Shown one piece after another: positions 1-8,433 of a stretch of 55,610 nt of DNA (positions are counted from its first letter, which is position 1; the number at the start of each line of letters is the position of its first letter). The position numbers were made by a program, and so were the translations under genes. Source of the stretch: Bacteroidales bacterium (GTDB lineage Bacteria; Bacteroidota; Bacteroidia; Bacteroidales; UBA932); contig JAQYTJ010000010.1 of the NCBI GenBank assembly GCA_028724885.1, positions 1 through 55,610 of the forward strand. Reading direction: 5' to 3'. The notes below the pieces were generated by a model, which worked only from the letters and a program-made list of their open reading frames with translations, ran no database searches and had not been told where the DNA came from.

Positions 1-2
1 GG

Positions 3-179
3 CGATGGGCGGACGAACATGAGTTCGGCGAGGCCTTGTTTTCTCCCGATGGCGCAGCCGAGTACGATGCCATCATGGCAGGCATCGGTCAGGATCAGCT
101 CCGGCTGGTGGGGCCGGACCTCATTTACGGTCGCCTGTTCGATGAAATTGGGTTCGGAGCCGTCAGGACATGCGATTGA
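3..179 (+). pseudogene. IS1634-like transposase fragment
   Basis: An open frame enters from the left edge and stops with TGA at 177-179, giving 58 residues. It contains the stretch RLVGPDLIYGRLFDEIGFGAV, which resembles the conserved N-terminal 'GP-L-F-RLW-ELGI' segment of IS1634-type (DDE) transposases. Those proteins are usually several hundred residues long and continue well past this segment, so the stop here implies a truncated or frameshifted copy. No terminal inverted repeat or target duplication can be seen because the rest lies outside the window. The family call rests on one motif and is moderate. Confidence 0.5.
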
Positions 180-228
180 CGATTTGTTTTTTGGAGAAAA
201 CAGGCTCTTTATAAAAACTGTGTATGTC

Positions 229-834
229 ATGAAATTTAGATGGTTACGCAAGAAATCTTCCGAATCGCCCAAAAAAGATGGTTCTTTGAAAGACTTGTAT
301 TCCCGTTTTCCCGATTACTCAGCTCTTACCCCTGAAGACGAGGATAAATTTGATGATTTGCTGACAGAGTTGTTCATCGATTATTTCGGACGGGTTTCCA
401 CGCTACGTCGGCATGAAGTCCTGGCAAGTTGGAACTATGACTTTCCAAAGGCCATCTTGGAATGGGCCGTTTCTCAGGCTGACACGGATATTGCGACCGC
501 ACAAATGGTCTATTGGCGGATGGAACCCGAATCTGTTCGGGACTGCGAAGTCGAAGAAGACCTTCCTATCGTGGAAACTGTCGAACATCGGATTGGGCAA
601 GGCTTCTACCAAGACAATGGTTGGGCTTACGATCCAAGAAACGATTATGGAAACAATGCGGTCAAAAACAACACGGAAAACACTCCGGAGGAATTCTATC
701 CGGCCGAATTGTTGAAGACCCGTACGGGAAGGCATATCAATGGAATACAAACCAATGATGCTATTCCGGAAGAACTCTATCCCGCATACGTCCGCCTTGT
801 CCTGGCATTAGGACTAGAAGATTACTACCTGTAA
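229..834 (+). CDS. DUF4274-like domain protein
   Basis: A protein of 201 residues starting MKFRWLRKK. The open frame runs further upstream, but those codons overlap the transposase stub and look non-coding, so the ATG at 229 is preferred. The middle part (about residues 55-95) with 'LASWNYDFPKAILEWAVSQ' and 'DIATAQMVYWRM' resembles DUF4274, a small domain of unknown function found in bacterial immunity-like and accessory loci. There is no signal peptide or membrane segment, so it is probably cytoplasmic. It stands alone next to a mobile-element remnant, which fits an accessory gene. Its biochemical role is unknown. Confidence 0.6.
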   Translation: MKFRWLRKKSSESPKKDGSLKDLYSRFPDYSALTPEDEDKFDDLLTELFIDYFGRVSTLRRHEVLASWNYDFPKAILEWAVSQADTDIATAQMVYWRMEPESVRDCEVEEDLPIVETVEHRIGQGFYQDNGWAYDPRNDYGNNAVKNNTENTPEEFYPAELLKTRTGRHINGIQTNDAIPEELYPAYVRLVLALGLEDYYL

Positions 835-909
835 AGGCATACGACTATTAATAGCCTCTTTGGACTTTCAATAGGTAGAATTGTCACATTATTTGATACA
901 TTCTATACG

Positions 910-943
910 AAAAATCCCCCTCAAACTGCTCTGAGAGGGATTT
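910..943 (-). terminator. Rho-independent terminator of the tRNA-Ala gene
   Basis: Read on the minus strand, a CCCTCTCA / TGAGGGGG stem (8 bp with one G-U, extendable by A-T pairs) with an 8-nt loop is followed by TTTTT. It lies directly after the 3' end of the tRNA. Confidence 0.75.
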
Positions 944-946
944 CCG

Positions 947-1019
<73 letters not shown>

Positions 1020-1033
1020 ATTGGTTTGGATTG

Positions 1034-1063
1034 CAAATATAGGAATAATCCGTCAATCTGCAA
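1034..1063 (-). promoter_or_regulatory. Promoter of tRNA-Ala, TTG-N19-TATATTTG
   Basis: On the minus strand TATATTTG (plus 1034-1041) matches the Bacteroidota -7 consensus TAnnTTTG, and TTG (plus 1061-1063) lies 19 nt upstream as a -33 element. The predicted start is about 10 nt before the tRNA 5' end. This is one of the best promoter matches in the window. Confidence 0.75.
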
Positions 1064-1108
1064 TCCCTGTTAATAATTTATGACAAATTTCATATTTGCA
1101 AAAAGCTT

Positions 1109-1175
1109 TGAGCGTGAGGTCGGCCTACGCATCCTATTAATTATCAATATTTCCGAAAGCACTGCTTCACGCTCA
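1109..1175 (-). repeat. Perfect 9-bp inverted repeat after the gcv operon
   Basis: TGAGCGTGA at 1109-1117 and TCACGCTCA at 1167-1175 are exact inverse copies separated by 49 nt, just past the stop of the last operon gene. Read on the minus strand the second arm is followed by AAGCTTTTT, so it may act as a long-loop transcription terminator or a 3' stabilising structure. Confidence 0.45.
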
Positions 1176-1180
1176 TACTC

Positions 1181-2548
1181 CTAAAGATTGTTGCGAGTGT
1201 CTAGATAAGGGAGCTTGTACGGGCGACGGTAGTCGTAGTAGTACAGCCTATGGTTAGCAGCTTCCTTATCACCTTCAAAGCTAAGGGTCGCAGGATTCCA
1301 GTGAACCGGACGATTAAGCTCGCGGGCGATATTCGTCAGGCAGCAGAGAGTGTTCGTGCTGGTTCCGCACTCGACAGGAGCGATAGGGTCCCTATGCTCA
1401 CGAATCGCATCCAGGAAGTTCTGCATGTGAGGAGAGCTGACCTCGTACTGGCCGGCCTTAACCTCTTCCTGGATCTTCTTCATAAGCTTAGGATCAGAGC
1501 ACTCGATGTAGCCTCTCGCAACCTTAATCCAGCCTTTGTCGCCAATGAACTTGAGACCCTGCCAATCAGGCTTCTCCTCGTCGAAAGGCTGCTCTGTCAT
1601 CACCACGCCGTTTGCATATTTCATAGTGTCATGCTCGGCACCGTTGTACCCCTTAGGAATGAATTCCACTGGGCCTGAGCCATCCATTCCGAGTGCAGCC
1701 TGAGCTATGTCGTACATGTGAGCGCCCCAGTCAGCAGGATAGCCGTTCCCAGTTTCGCAATACCAACGCCAAGCGCCCCAGAGCTGCTCGTCCTGAGGTG
1801 GATCGAGGGAGACAACAGGGCAGATATCTGAATGGTAATGGATCTTCTGATCATTGAGAGGCCCAAGCCACATGTTGAAATTCAGATTGGCAGGCACTGG
1901 CATTTCAGGAAGATCGAAAAGCTTTGGAGGATCCCCAACCCTAGCATAGATCTTGTCTACGTGACCGATTGCCTTCTCACGAACCATCTTAATCGCTTGC
2001 TGGAACTCAGCACTGGAACGCTGCTGGCTTCCCATCTGCAAAATTCTGCCATTATGTCTGACAGCGGTCTGAACAGCAAGACCTTCAGTGATGGTGTAGG
2101 CCTGAGGCTTCTGCAGATAGACATCCTTGCCAGCATCAACCGCACCGATCGTAATCAGGGCGTGCCAGTGATCAGGAGTTTCAATGCCAACCGCATCGAT
2201 GTCTCTTCTTTCTAGGAGATCTTGGTAAAACTCATACATGTCGCATCGCTCGTTCATTCCATTCTCTTTCTGCCACTTAGTGACATCCCTTCTGAATCGT
2301 TCACGCTTGATGGAATCCACATCGCAGCATGCTGCTACCTGAACACCAGGGCAAGCAGAAAAGCTATTGAAATCACTTCTTCCCTGCCTGCCAAGTCCGA
2401 TGAACCCAAGAACAATCATATCGCTTGGCGCGATTTTCTTTCCTTTCTGCGCTCCTTCCGGAATAGTCCAGCTAGGCAGAATAGTTAAGCTCGCAAGACC
2501 TAAAGCCGAATAACTGATGAAATCTCTTCTAGAAATTTTTGGATTCAT
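1181..2548 (-). CDS. Gfo/Idh/MocA family oxidoreductase, Tat-exported
   Basis: 455 residues. The N-terminus SRRDFISYSALGLASL is a twin-arginine signal followed by a hydrophobic stretch, so the protein is probably folded with its cofactor and exported to the periplasm. The Rossmann motif GFIGLGRQGR (about residues 48-57) binds NAD(P), and QKPQAYTI (about 146-153) carries the lysine of the family's EKP motif. The C-terminal half is the usual substrate domain. Members reduce or oxidise sugars and related polyols; the substrate cannot be read from sequence. It starts 8 bp after gcvPB and so is probably co-transcribed with glycine cleavage genes, although no functional link is obvious. Confidence 0.9.
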   Translation of the reverse strand: MNPKISRRDFISYSALGLASLTILPSWTIPEGAQKGKKIAPSDMIVLGFIGLGRQGRSDFNSFSACPGVQVAACCDVDSIKRERFRRDVTKWQKENGMNERCDMYEFYQDLLERRDIDAVGIETPDHWHALITIGAVDAGKDVYLQKPQAYTITEGLAVQTAVRHNGRILQMGSQQRSSAEFQQAIKMVREKAIGHVDKIYARVGDPPKLFDLPEMPVPANLNFNMWLGPLNDQKIHYHSDICPVVSLDPPQDEQLWGAWRWYCETGNGYPADWGAHMYDIAQAALGMDGSGPVEFIPKGYNGAEHDTMKYANGVVMTEQPFDEEKPDWQGLKFIGDKGWIKVARGYIECSDPKLMKKIQEEVKAGQYEVSSPHMQNFLDAIREHRDPIAPVECGTSTNTLCCLTNIARELNRPVHWNPATLSFEGDKEAANHRLYYYDYRRPYKLPYLDTRNNL

Positions 2549-2556
2549 GCAATTAA

Positions 2557-4089
2557 TTATATAGTATTCGTTTCTTCATCTTGATATTTCAAAATAGTAT
2601 ATCGGGCGGCCCTCACCTCGTCAGGCCTTGAGATAGGCATATTGCGAGGAGCGGTCTTCAACAAATCAGGATTCTCGGCAGCTTCAACAGCTATTTTCTT
2701 CATCACATCAATGAAGGCATCCAGCGTCTCTTTCGACTCAGTCTCCGTAGGCTCGATCATTAGAGCCTGATGAAAAAGTAGAGGGAAATAGATAGTAGGT
2801 GCATGGAAGCCATAGTCCAAAAGCCTCTTAGCAACATCAAGCGTAGTCGCACCCTTGCCGTCAGAAGCTTTAGAAGCACCGTCATCAATCAGCCCGTCAA
2901 ATACGAATTCGTGCTTGCATACCGATGGAATAGGAAGCTTGTAGCTGTCTTTCAAGGATTCCTTGACGTAGTTAGCATTCAGAGATGCCAGTTTGCCCAA
3001 GAGCTTGACGTTCTGCTTACCGATCATTAGTATGTAAGCGTATGCCCTAAGTGTCACGAGGAAGTTCCCAAGGAAACCCGAAACCTCGCCAGCACTCTCA
3101 GAGCAGCATTCAGCGTTCTTGACAGTACTTGACTTCCCAGCTCCAGCGCGGCCAATTACGGCGAAACTTCCAGCAGAAGTCTTTACTACCCTAGGAACAG
3201 GCAGATATGGCACCAGTTTCTCGCAAACGCCTACCGGCCCTGAGCCAGGACCGCCACCGCCATGAGGGGTGGAGAACGACTTGTGCAGATTCAGATGCAA
3301 TACGTCAAATCCCATGTCACCCGGACGTGCGACTCCAAGAAGCGGATTCATATTAGCCCCATCGTAATAGAGCAGACCTCCGCAGCCGTGAACAAGATTT
3401 GCTATCTCAAGGATTTCTTTCTCAAATAGGCCGAGCGTGTTAGGGTTCGTCAGCATTATGCCAGCTATGTCATCCCCCAGAAGAGGCTTCAAATCATCAA
3501 CGTCCACGAGGCCGTCGGGATTAGATTTGACGACAATGACTTCAAGGCCGCAGACAGCTGCGCTGGCAGGATTGGTGCCGTGAGCGCTGTCAGGGACTAT
3601 CACCTTGGTGCGCTTGGAATCCCCCCGAAGCAGATGGTACTGGCGCATTATCATGAGGCCAGTCAGCTCCCCATGAGCTCCTGCGCATGGATTGAACGTG
3701 AAATGAGCCATCCCGGTCAGTTCAGCGAGGGATTTGTCTATCTCGTAATATACTTGAAGAACACCTTGTACGGTCGAGGCAGGCTGCAAAGGATGCAGGC
3801 TCTGGAAGCCTCTTATCCCAGCAATCTCCTCATTAATCTTAGGATTGTACTTCATTGTGCAGCTGCCAAGCGGATAGAACCCTGTGTCTACACCGAAATT
3901 CATCTGCGACAGGTTAGTGTAGTGACGCACGACATCCACCTCGCTCACCTGAGGCAGTGCTGCTGGAGCTGAACGCCTTAGTCCAGCAGGAATCGAGTCC
4001 GTTGAGTCGGTCCACTCATTCTTTCTGAGCGAATATCCGGTTCTCCCCTTTTTGGAGAACTCAAATATTAATTTATCGTAATATTTCAT
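2557..4089 (-). CDS. gcvPB: Glycine dehydrogenase (decarboxylating) subunit 2
   Basis: 510 residues, the C-terminal half of the glycine cleavage P-protein, made here as a separate subunit. The PLP-binding lysine is K270 in HLNLHKSFSTPHGGGGPG; DGANMN (about 243-248) contributes further to the cofactor site. With GcvPA it decarboxylates glycine and loads the aminomethyl group on the GcvH lipoyl arm. The region 300-340 is somewhat longer than in typical GcvPB and Ala/Gly/Ser-rich. The start codon sits in GAGAATATGAAA, with a GGAGG-like stretch upstream. It follows gcvPA by 4 bp. Bacteroides species generally carry a fused GcvP, so the split form is notable. Confidence 0.95.
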   Translation of the reverse strand: MKYYDKLIFEFSKKGRTGYSLRKNEWTDSTDSIPAGLRRSAPAALPQVSEVDVVRHYTNLSQMNFGVDTGFYPLGSCTMKYNPKINEEIAGIRGFQSLHPLQPASTVQGVLQVYYEIDKSLAELTGMAHFTFNPCAGAHGELTGLMIMRQYHLLRGDSKRTKVIVPDSAHGTNPASAAVCGLEVIVVKSNPDGLVDVDDLKPLLGDDIAGIMLTNPNTLGLFEKEILEIANLVHGCGGLLYYDGANMNPLLGVARPGDMGFDVLHLNLHKSFSTPHGGGGPGSGPVGVCEKLVPYLPVPRVVKTSAGSFAVIGRAGAGKSSTVKNAECCSESAGEVSGFLGNFLVTLRAYAYILMIGKQNVKLLGKLASLNANYVKESLKDSYKLPIPSVCKHEFVFDGLIDDGASKASDGKGATTLDVAKRLLDYGFHAPTIYFPLLFHQALMIEPTETESKETLDAFIDVMKKIAVEAAENPDLLKTAPRNMPISRPDEVRAARYTILKYQDEETNTI

Positions 4090-4093
4090 ATTC

Positions 4094-5419
4094 TCACGCC
4101 TCCTTCACTAATTTTACAAGTTCATCGATTTCTGCCTTTGTGCGCCTTTCAGTGGCACAGAAAGTGACATAGCCCTCTTCCGTCTCGAGACCGGCAAAGA
4201 AACCACCGTCCAGCAGCTTCATCTGCAGCTTCTCCACAGGAATCAGCGGCTTCAGTACAAACTCCTTCAAGAACGGATGGGCGAAAACTTCCTCGAATTT
4301 GCCAGTTTTGAGCAATTCGTCATGAAGATAATGAGAAGCTGCGTATGATCGGTCATTCACTTCCTTCATGCCCTGAGGCCCCATGATTGAGAGATAGACG
4401 GTCACATAAAGTGCCATAAGGCTCTCATTGGAGCAAATGTTGGAAGTAGCTTTTTCCCTACGAATATGCTGCTCGCGAGCCTGCAGAGTGAGGCAGAAAC
4501 ACCTGCGTCCCTCTGAATCGACGGTTTCGCCTACGATACGGCCAGGCATTTTGCGGACATATTCATTCTTGCAGGCTATGAAGCCGACGTAAGGACCGCC
4601 GAAGCTCAAAGGAATTCCTAGGCTCTGTCCATCACCGACGGCAATGTCAGCCCCCCACTCGCTAGGGATCTTAAGCACCGCAAGAGCAGAAGGGTCGCAA
4701 TATTCAATGAATATTCCGCCTTCCTCATGAATAGCTTCCGCAAATCCGGTGAGGTCTTCGATAACCCCGTAACGGTTGACGGAAGGCGCCACGACTCCAG
4801 CCACGTCACCTTTAGCAAGTTCTGCCTTCATGTGGTGAAGACAGGTGCGTCCATCCATACCAGGAACGTATCCAAGCTCGATTCCGTGATATTTGGCGTA
4901 TGTCTCGATGACCTTTATCACGTTTGGTAGCAGGGTCTCGGAAATGAGAACCCTAGTCTTATGCTTTGTGCAAGCAGGAGCCATCTTCACAGCTTCCGCC
5001 GCAGCGGTCGAGCCATCGTACATTGAAGCATTGCTTACATCCATGCCAGTCAAGGCGCAGATCATGCTCTGATACTCGAATATATACCTGAGAGTTCCTT
5101 GGGATATTTCGGCCTGGTACGGGGTGTATGCCGTAAGGAATTCCGACCGAGAAGTGATGTACGGCACCACCGAAGGAGCGTAATGGTCATAAGCGCCCTG
5201 GCCCACGAATACCTTCAGTTTTTCGTCCTTCTTGTCCAGCTTATCGAAATATTCCCTAACCTCATCCTCAGACATGGCGTCAGGAAGATTATAATCGCCC
5301 TTGTGCTTCACCGTCTCCGGTACATCAGAATAGAGGTCATCCAAAGAGGAGACCCCTATTCTCTCAAGCATCTGGCGTATATCCTCATCGGTATGAGGGA
5401 AATATGCAAAATTCGCCAT
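4094..5419 (-). CDS. gcvPA: Glycine dehydrogenase (decarboxylating) subunit 1
   Basis: 441 residues matching the N-terminal half of P-protein: the opening YFPHTDEDIRQML, the GQGAYDHYAPSVVPYI segment and TPYQAEISQGTLRYIFEYQS (about residues 70-115) are typical. This half folds like a PLP enzyme but lacks the cofactor lysine; it pairs with GcvPB to make the active site. It lies 5 bp after gcvH and 4 bp before gcvPB, so translation is probably coupled and subunit amounts matched. The length agrees with stand-alone GcvPA proteins rather than a broken fused gene. Confidence 0.95.
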   Translation of the reverse strand: MANFAYFPHTDEDIRQMLERIGVSSLDDLYSDVPETVKHKGDYNLPDAMSEDEVREYFDKLDKKDEKLKVFVGQGAYDHYAPSVVPYITSRSEFLTAYTPYQAEISQGTLRYIFEYQSMICALTGMDVSNASMYDGSTAAAEAVKMAPACTKHKTRVLISETLLPNVIKVIETYAKYHGIELGYVPGMDGRTCLHHMKAELAKGDVAGVVAPSVNRYGVIEDLTGFAEAIHEEGGIFIEYCDPSALAVLKIPSEWGADIAVGDGQSLGIPLSFGGPYVGFIACKNEYVRKMPGRIVGETVDSEGRRCFCLTLQAREQHIRREKATSNICSNESLMALYVTVYLSIMGPQGMKEVNDRSYAASHYLHDELLKTGKFEEVFAHPFLKEFVLKPLIPVEKLQMKLLDGGFFAGLETEEGYVTFCATERRTKAEIDELVKLVKEA

Positions 5420-5424
5420 GCTCC

Positions 5425-5805
5425 TTATTTGTTTGTGAATTCTTCATAGGCGGCGGCATCCATCAGGAATTCAACCTGGGAAGGATCGCTAAGTTCCACC
5501 TTGATGATCCAGGTTCCGTAAGGATCTTCGTTGATTTTCTCCGGCGCATTCTCAAGGTCGGCATTCACTTCGGTGACTTTGCCAGAAACTGGAGAAACCA
5601 GCTCACTGGAAGCCTTGACGCTTTCCAAAGCTCCGAATTCTTCACCTACTTCAATTTCATCGCCTGCTTCAGGAAGATCGGCATATGTTATGTCCCCAAG
5701 TGAACTCTGGGCAAAGTCAGTTATTCCGATGAGGGCTGTTCCACCATCGACCTTTACCCACTCGTGGTCCTCGCTATAACGGAGGCCTTCAATAGTCTTA
5801 CTCAT
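5425..5805 (-). CDS. gcvH: Glycine cleavage system H protein
   Basis: 126 residues, normal length for the family. The lipoyl-attachment lysine is K64 in GALESVKASSELVSPVSG. The protein carries the aminomethyl group from the P subunits to GcvT and then electrons to lipoamide dehydrogenase (not in this window). The first residues MSKTIEGLRYSEDHEWV are typical of H proteins and support the start. It lies 8 bp after gcvT and 5 bp before gcvPA in the same operon. Confidence 0.97.
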   Translation of the reverse strand: MSKTIEGLRYSEDHEWVKVDGGTALIGITDFAQSSLGDITYADLPEAGDEIEVGEEFGALESVKASSELVSPVSGKVTEVNADLENAPEKINEDPYGTWIIKVELSDPSQVEFLMDAAAYEEFTNK

Positions 5806-5813
5806 GATAAATT

Positions 5814-6914
5814 TTATTTTTTATAGTTGCTTTGATAAAATCTTTTCTTAACCACCGCGCCCTCAAACACTTTCTTGCGAATCTGCACGTAAAGCACATT
5901 GCCGAGAGTTCCACACTCCCTTTTGACTAAAGCATAACAGAGGCTTTTGTCAAGGGTTATGGAATGATAGCCGGTCGTGACATGGCCGACTTCGGATCCA
6001 TCGGCAAGAAGGACAGGGTAACCTACTCTTGGAATAGCCCTGTCTTTCAGCTCGATGCCAACCAGCTTCATAGGGGTGCCTTCGGCTTTCTGCTTGGCTA
6101 TAGCATCCTTGCCTATGAATTCTGCCTTATCTAGCTTGCAGAACATCGAATATCCTGCCACCACAGGGGAGATGTCTTTGCTGAGCTCGTCACCATAGAG
6201 CGGAAGCCCCGCCTCGAAACGGAGAGTGTCGCGGCATCCCAGTCCGCAAGGGGTCACGCCTGCGGCTATGAACTCATCCCAATATTTCCTGATTAGGTCC
6301 GAATTAGCGTAAATCTCAAATCCGTCTTCTCCGGTATAGCCAGTGCGGCTGATGATAATCCTCTTGCCTTCAACAACGAAATCATTGAACGTGTAGAACG
6401 TGAGCTCGCTAACGGCCAAGCCTGTTACTTTTTCAACCACAGCCTCTGCATCAGGCCCTTGAATGGCAAGCTGTCCCCAGTTCTGAGAATCATTGACGAT
6501 TTCCACATCGTAGCCTTTGGCATTATCCAGAATCCATTGATAGTCTTTATCTATGTTCGCAGCATTCACTACTAGAAGGTAATGATCCGGCTGGAACTCT
6601 TTGTATACTAGCAAGTCATCCACAGTACCCCCATCAGGGTAAAGCATCATCCCATACAGGATCTGTCCTTGCTGGATAGAATTTACGTCATTAGTGAATA
6701 TGTGATTGACGAACTTAGTGGCATCCGGTCCGCTAATGAAGACTTCGCCCATGTGCGACACGTCGAATATCCCTACCTTATTACGAACGGCATTATGTTC
6801 CTCCGTAATTGAAGTGTACTGTATTGGCATATCGAAGCCAGCGAACGGGCTCATCTTTGCTCCCAGAGCGACATGCTTGTCATGCAAGCACGTTACTTTC
6901 AGGTTTTCTTCCAT
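5814..6914 (-). CDS. gcvT: Aminomethyltransferase (glycine cleavage T protein)
   Basis: 366 residues with the family landmarks MSPFAGFDMPIQYTSI near the N-terminus, GIFDVSHMGE (about 48-57), SRTGYTGEDGFEIY (about 188-201) and the C-terminal barrel with RAIPRVGYPV and GHVTTGYHSITL. It transfers the methylene group from the H-protein arm to tetrahydrofolate and releases ammonia. It is the first gene of the operon. The 70-bp upstream gap is AT-rich and contains TAATTTTC, one base off the TAnnTTTG promoter consensus, but no clear -33 partner. No glycine riboswitch fold was recognised. Confidence 0.97.
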   Translation of the reverse strand: MEENLKVTCLHDKHVALGAKMSPFAGFDMPIQYTSITEEHNAVRNKVGIFDVSHMGEVFISGPDATKFVNHIFTNDVNSIQQGQILYGMMLYPDGGTVDDLLVYKEFQPDHYLLVVNAANIDKDYQWILDNAKGYDVEIVNDSQNWGQLAIQGPDAEAVVEKVTGLAVSELTFYTFNDFVVEGKRIIISRTGYTGEDGFEIYANSDLIRKYWDEFIAAGVTPCGLGCRDTLRFEAGLPLYGDELSKDISPVVAGYSMFCKLDKAEFIGKDAIAKQKAEGTPMKLVGIELKDRAIPRVGYPVLLADGSEVGHVTTGYHSITLDKSLCYALVKRECGTLGNVLYVQIRKKVFEGAVVKKRFYQSNYKK

Positions 6915-6984
6915 GACTCTTTATGAATATTAAGGTATTTGTTTAACAATATAATAATTCAATCGAAAATTATCACAATTTACA

Positions 6985-8433
6985 TTAAATCGCAAGCCTG
7001 AAACCAAAGGTGCTCTTTATGTTCTCCGGCGGGATGAATGATCTGTTGGAAATCCGGCATGCGTCCCATTTGCTGGCGCAGCTGCCTCCCCTCATAACCC
7101 TCATGTTACCCTCCTCGGGGCCTACCGGATTGGTCTGTGCATCGTTTCCGTAATTTTCGCCATAGTCATTGCACCATTCCCAGACATTGCCACTCATGTC
7201 GTATATTCCCAGCTCGTTAGGCTTCTTGGTGGCCACATCCTGCTTTTCCATCTTAGCGTTATCCACGAACCACATCGCTATGCCAGCATCGTTCGAGCCG
7301 CTGAATCCACTATGCTTCGAAAGGTTTCCGCCTCTGGCGGCATATTCCCATTCAGCTTCGGTAGGAAGGCAAAATTTCCTTCCCGTCAGTGAATTAAGTC
7401 TTAGAATGAACTGCTTGCAGTCGAACCAAGAGACGTTGCTTACCGGCTTCTGAAGGTCTTCGGGGTCGTTCAAGTACGGCAGGCTGCCCATCACTGCTTT
7501 CCAAAGAGCGGCAGTGACCTCGGTCTTGCCGATTTCAAAATCATCGAGCGTCACCTCATGTGCATTCTTCTCGTTGTCCGGGACACTGAATTTCGCGAAA
7601 GGCGTGTCGCTCTCGCTGAACCCCATCATGAACGTTCCACCAGAGACCTTTACCATCTCGAACACTACACCGCTCACGGTGAATTTCTCGGACTTGCCAT
7701 CCAATGTGCGCACCGGTTCCCTGTCTTGGATTGCTCCAGTGAGGTTTTTGAACAAGTCCTCGGAGAATTTTTCCTCAGTTGGCTGGACAAGCCTAAAGCC
7801 AAGCCCTGCCTTTCGGGTGTGCATCTCCAATGGCATTCTAGCTGCCATGGTCCTGATAACCTTTTCGTCACCTTTTTCCCCTGGGGCAGGATTACGTAGC
7901 AATCCTCCGGTCATGAATTCCTTCTGGTTACTTCGTAGTTCATCTGGGGAGACATAACTGTCCAGGCACCATTCTGACCTCTTTCCAAGGGCCTCTCCGA
8001 AATCCTCCGCTCCGGAAGCGTATTCCCACTGAGCCTCGTCAGGGAGCAAGAAAACCTTGCCAGTAACCTTATTCAGCTTAGCCATGAACTTCTGGATGTC
8101 GGTCCAAGAGACCATGTCCACAGGGGCCTCCGGCTTGCCAGCTCTATTGTCCCCCATTACCGCTTTCCATAAGGCATTGGTCACTGGGGCGCTGATTACG
8201 AAACCATCCAAAGCCACTTCCCTCACATAGCTGTCGTCCACTTTCTTACGATTGTCATAGGACATGCCCATCTTAAAGAAACCCGCCGGCATCTTCGTCA
8301 TCTCGAACGTGACGTCACCGACTGTGTAACTCATCTGGTAATCAGGCTTTTGCGGAGCCTTAACCGTAGGCTTGCAAGAAACTGCCGCAAGGCTGACGAT
8401 AGCAATTGCCGACATGACGAGAAATTTATTCAT
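6985..8433 (-). CDS. Lipoprotein with two SUMF1/FGE-sulfatase domains
   Basis: 482 residues when started at MNKFLVMSAIAIVSLAAVSC, which gives a clean lipoprotein signal peptide with Cys 20; the longer open frame would bury it. Two SUMF1 (formylglycine-generating-enzyme-like) domains follow at about 40-225 and 245-480. The second holds the signatures NVSWFDCKQF, LPTEAEWEYAARGG, MSGNVWEWCNDYG and RVMRGGSCASKWDACRISNR; the first is more worn but keeps DEAQWEYASG and RSEWCLD. Such proteins are mostly not true sulfatase activators; many bind ligands or act in surface assembly. It overlaps the arginase-like gene by 8 bp, which supports one operon. The role is unknown. Confidence 0.8.
   Translation of the reverse strand: MNKFLVMSAIAIVSLAAVSCKPTVKAPQKPDYQMSYTVGDVTFEMTKMPAGFFKMGMSYDNRKKVDDSYVREVALDGFVISAPVTNALWKAVMGDNRAGKPEAPVDMVSWTDIQKFMAKLNKVTGKVFLLPDEAQWEYASGAEDFGEALGKRSEWCLDSYVSPDELRSNQKEFMTGGLLRNPAPGEKGDEKVIRTMAARMPLEMHTRKAGLGFRLVQPTEEKFSEDLFKNLTGAIQDREPVRTLDGKSEKFTVSGVVFEMVKVSGGTFMMGFSESDTPFAKFSVPDNEKNAHEVTLDDFEIGKTEVTAALWKAVMGSLPYLNDPEDLQKPVSNVSWFDCKQFILRLNSLTGRKFCLPTEAEWEYAARGGNLSKHSGFSGSNDAGIAMWFVDNAKMEKQDVATKKPNELGIYDMSGNVWEWCNDYGENYGNDAQTNPVGPEEGNMRVMRGGSCASKWDACRISNRSFIPPENIKSTFGFRLAI

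Noticed and set aside
3130..3155. Walker-A-like GRAGAGKS in GcvPB
   Set aside because: The pattern fits G-x4-GKS, but it lies in a low-complexity loop of a PLP enzyme with no other nucleotide-binding motif, so it is a chance match.
6915..6984. Glycine riboswitch before gcvT
   Set aside because: The gap is only 70 bp, AT-rich and without the conserved aptamer stems; too short for the fold.
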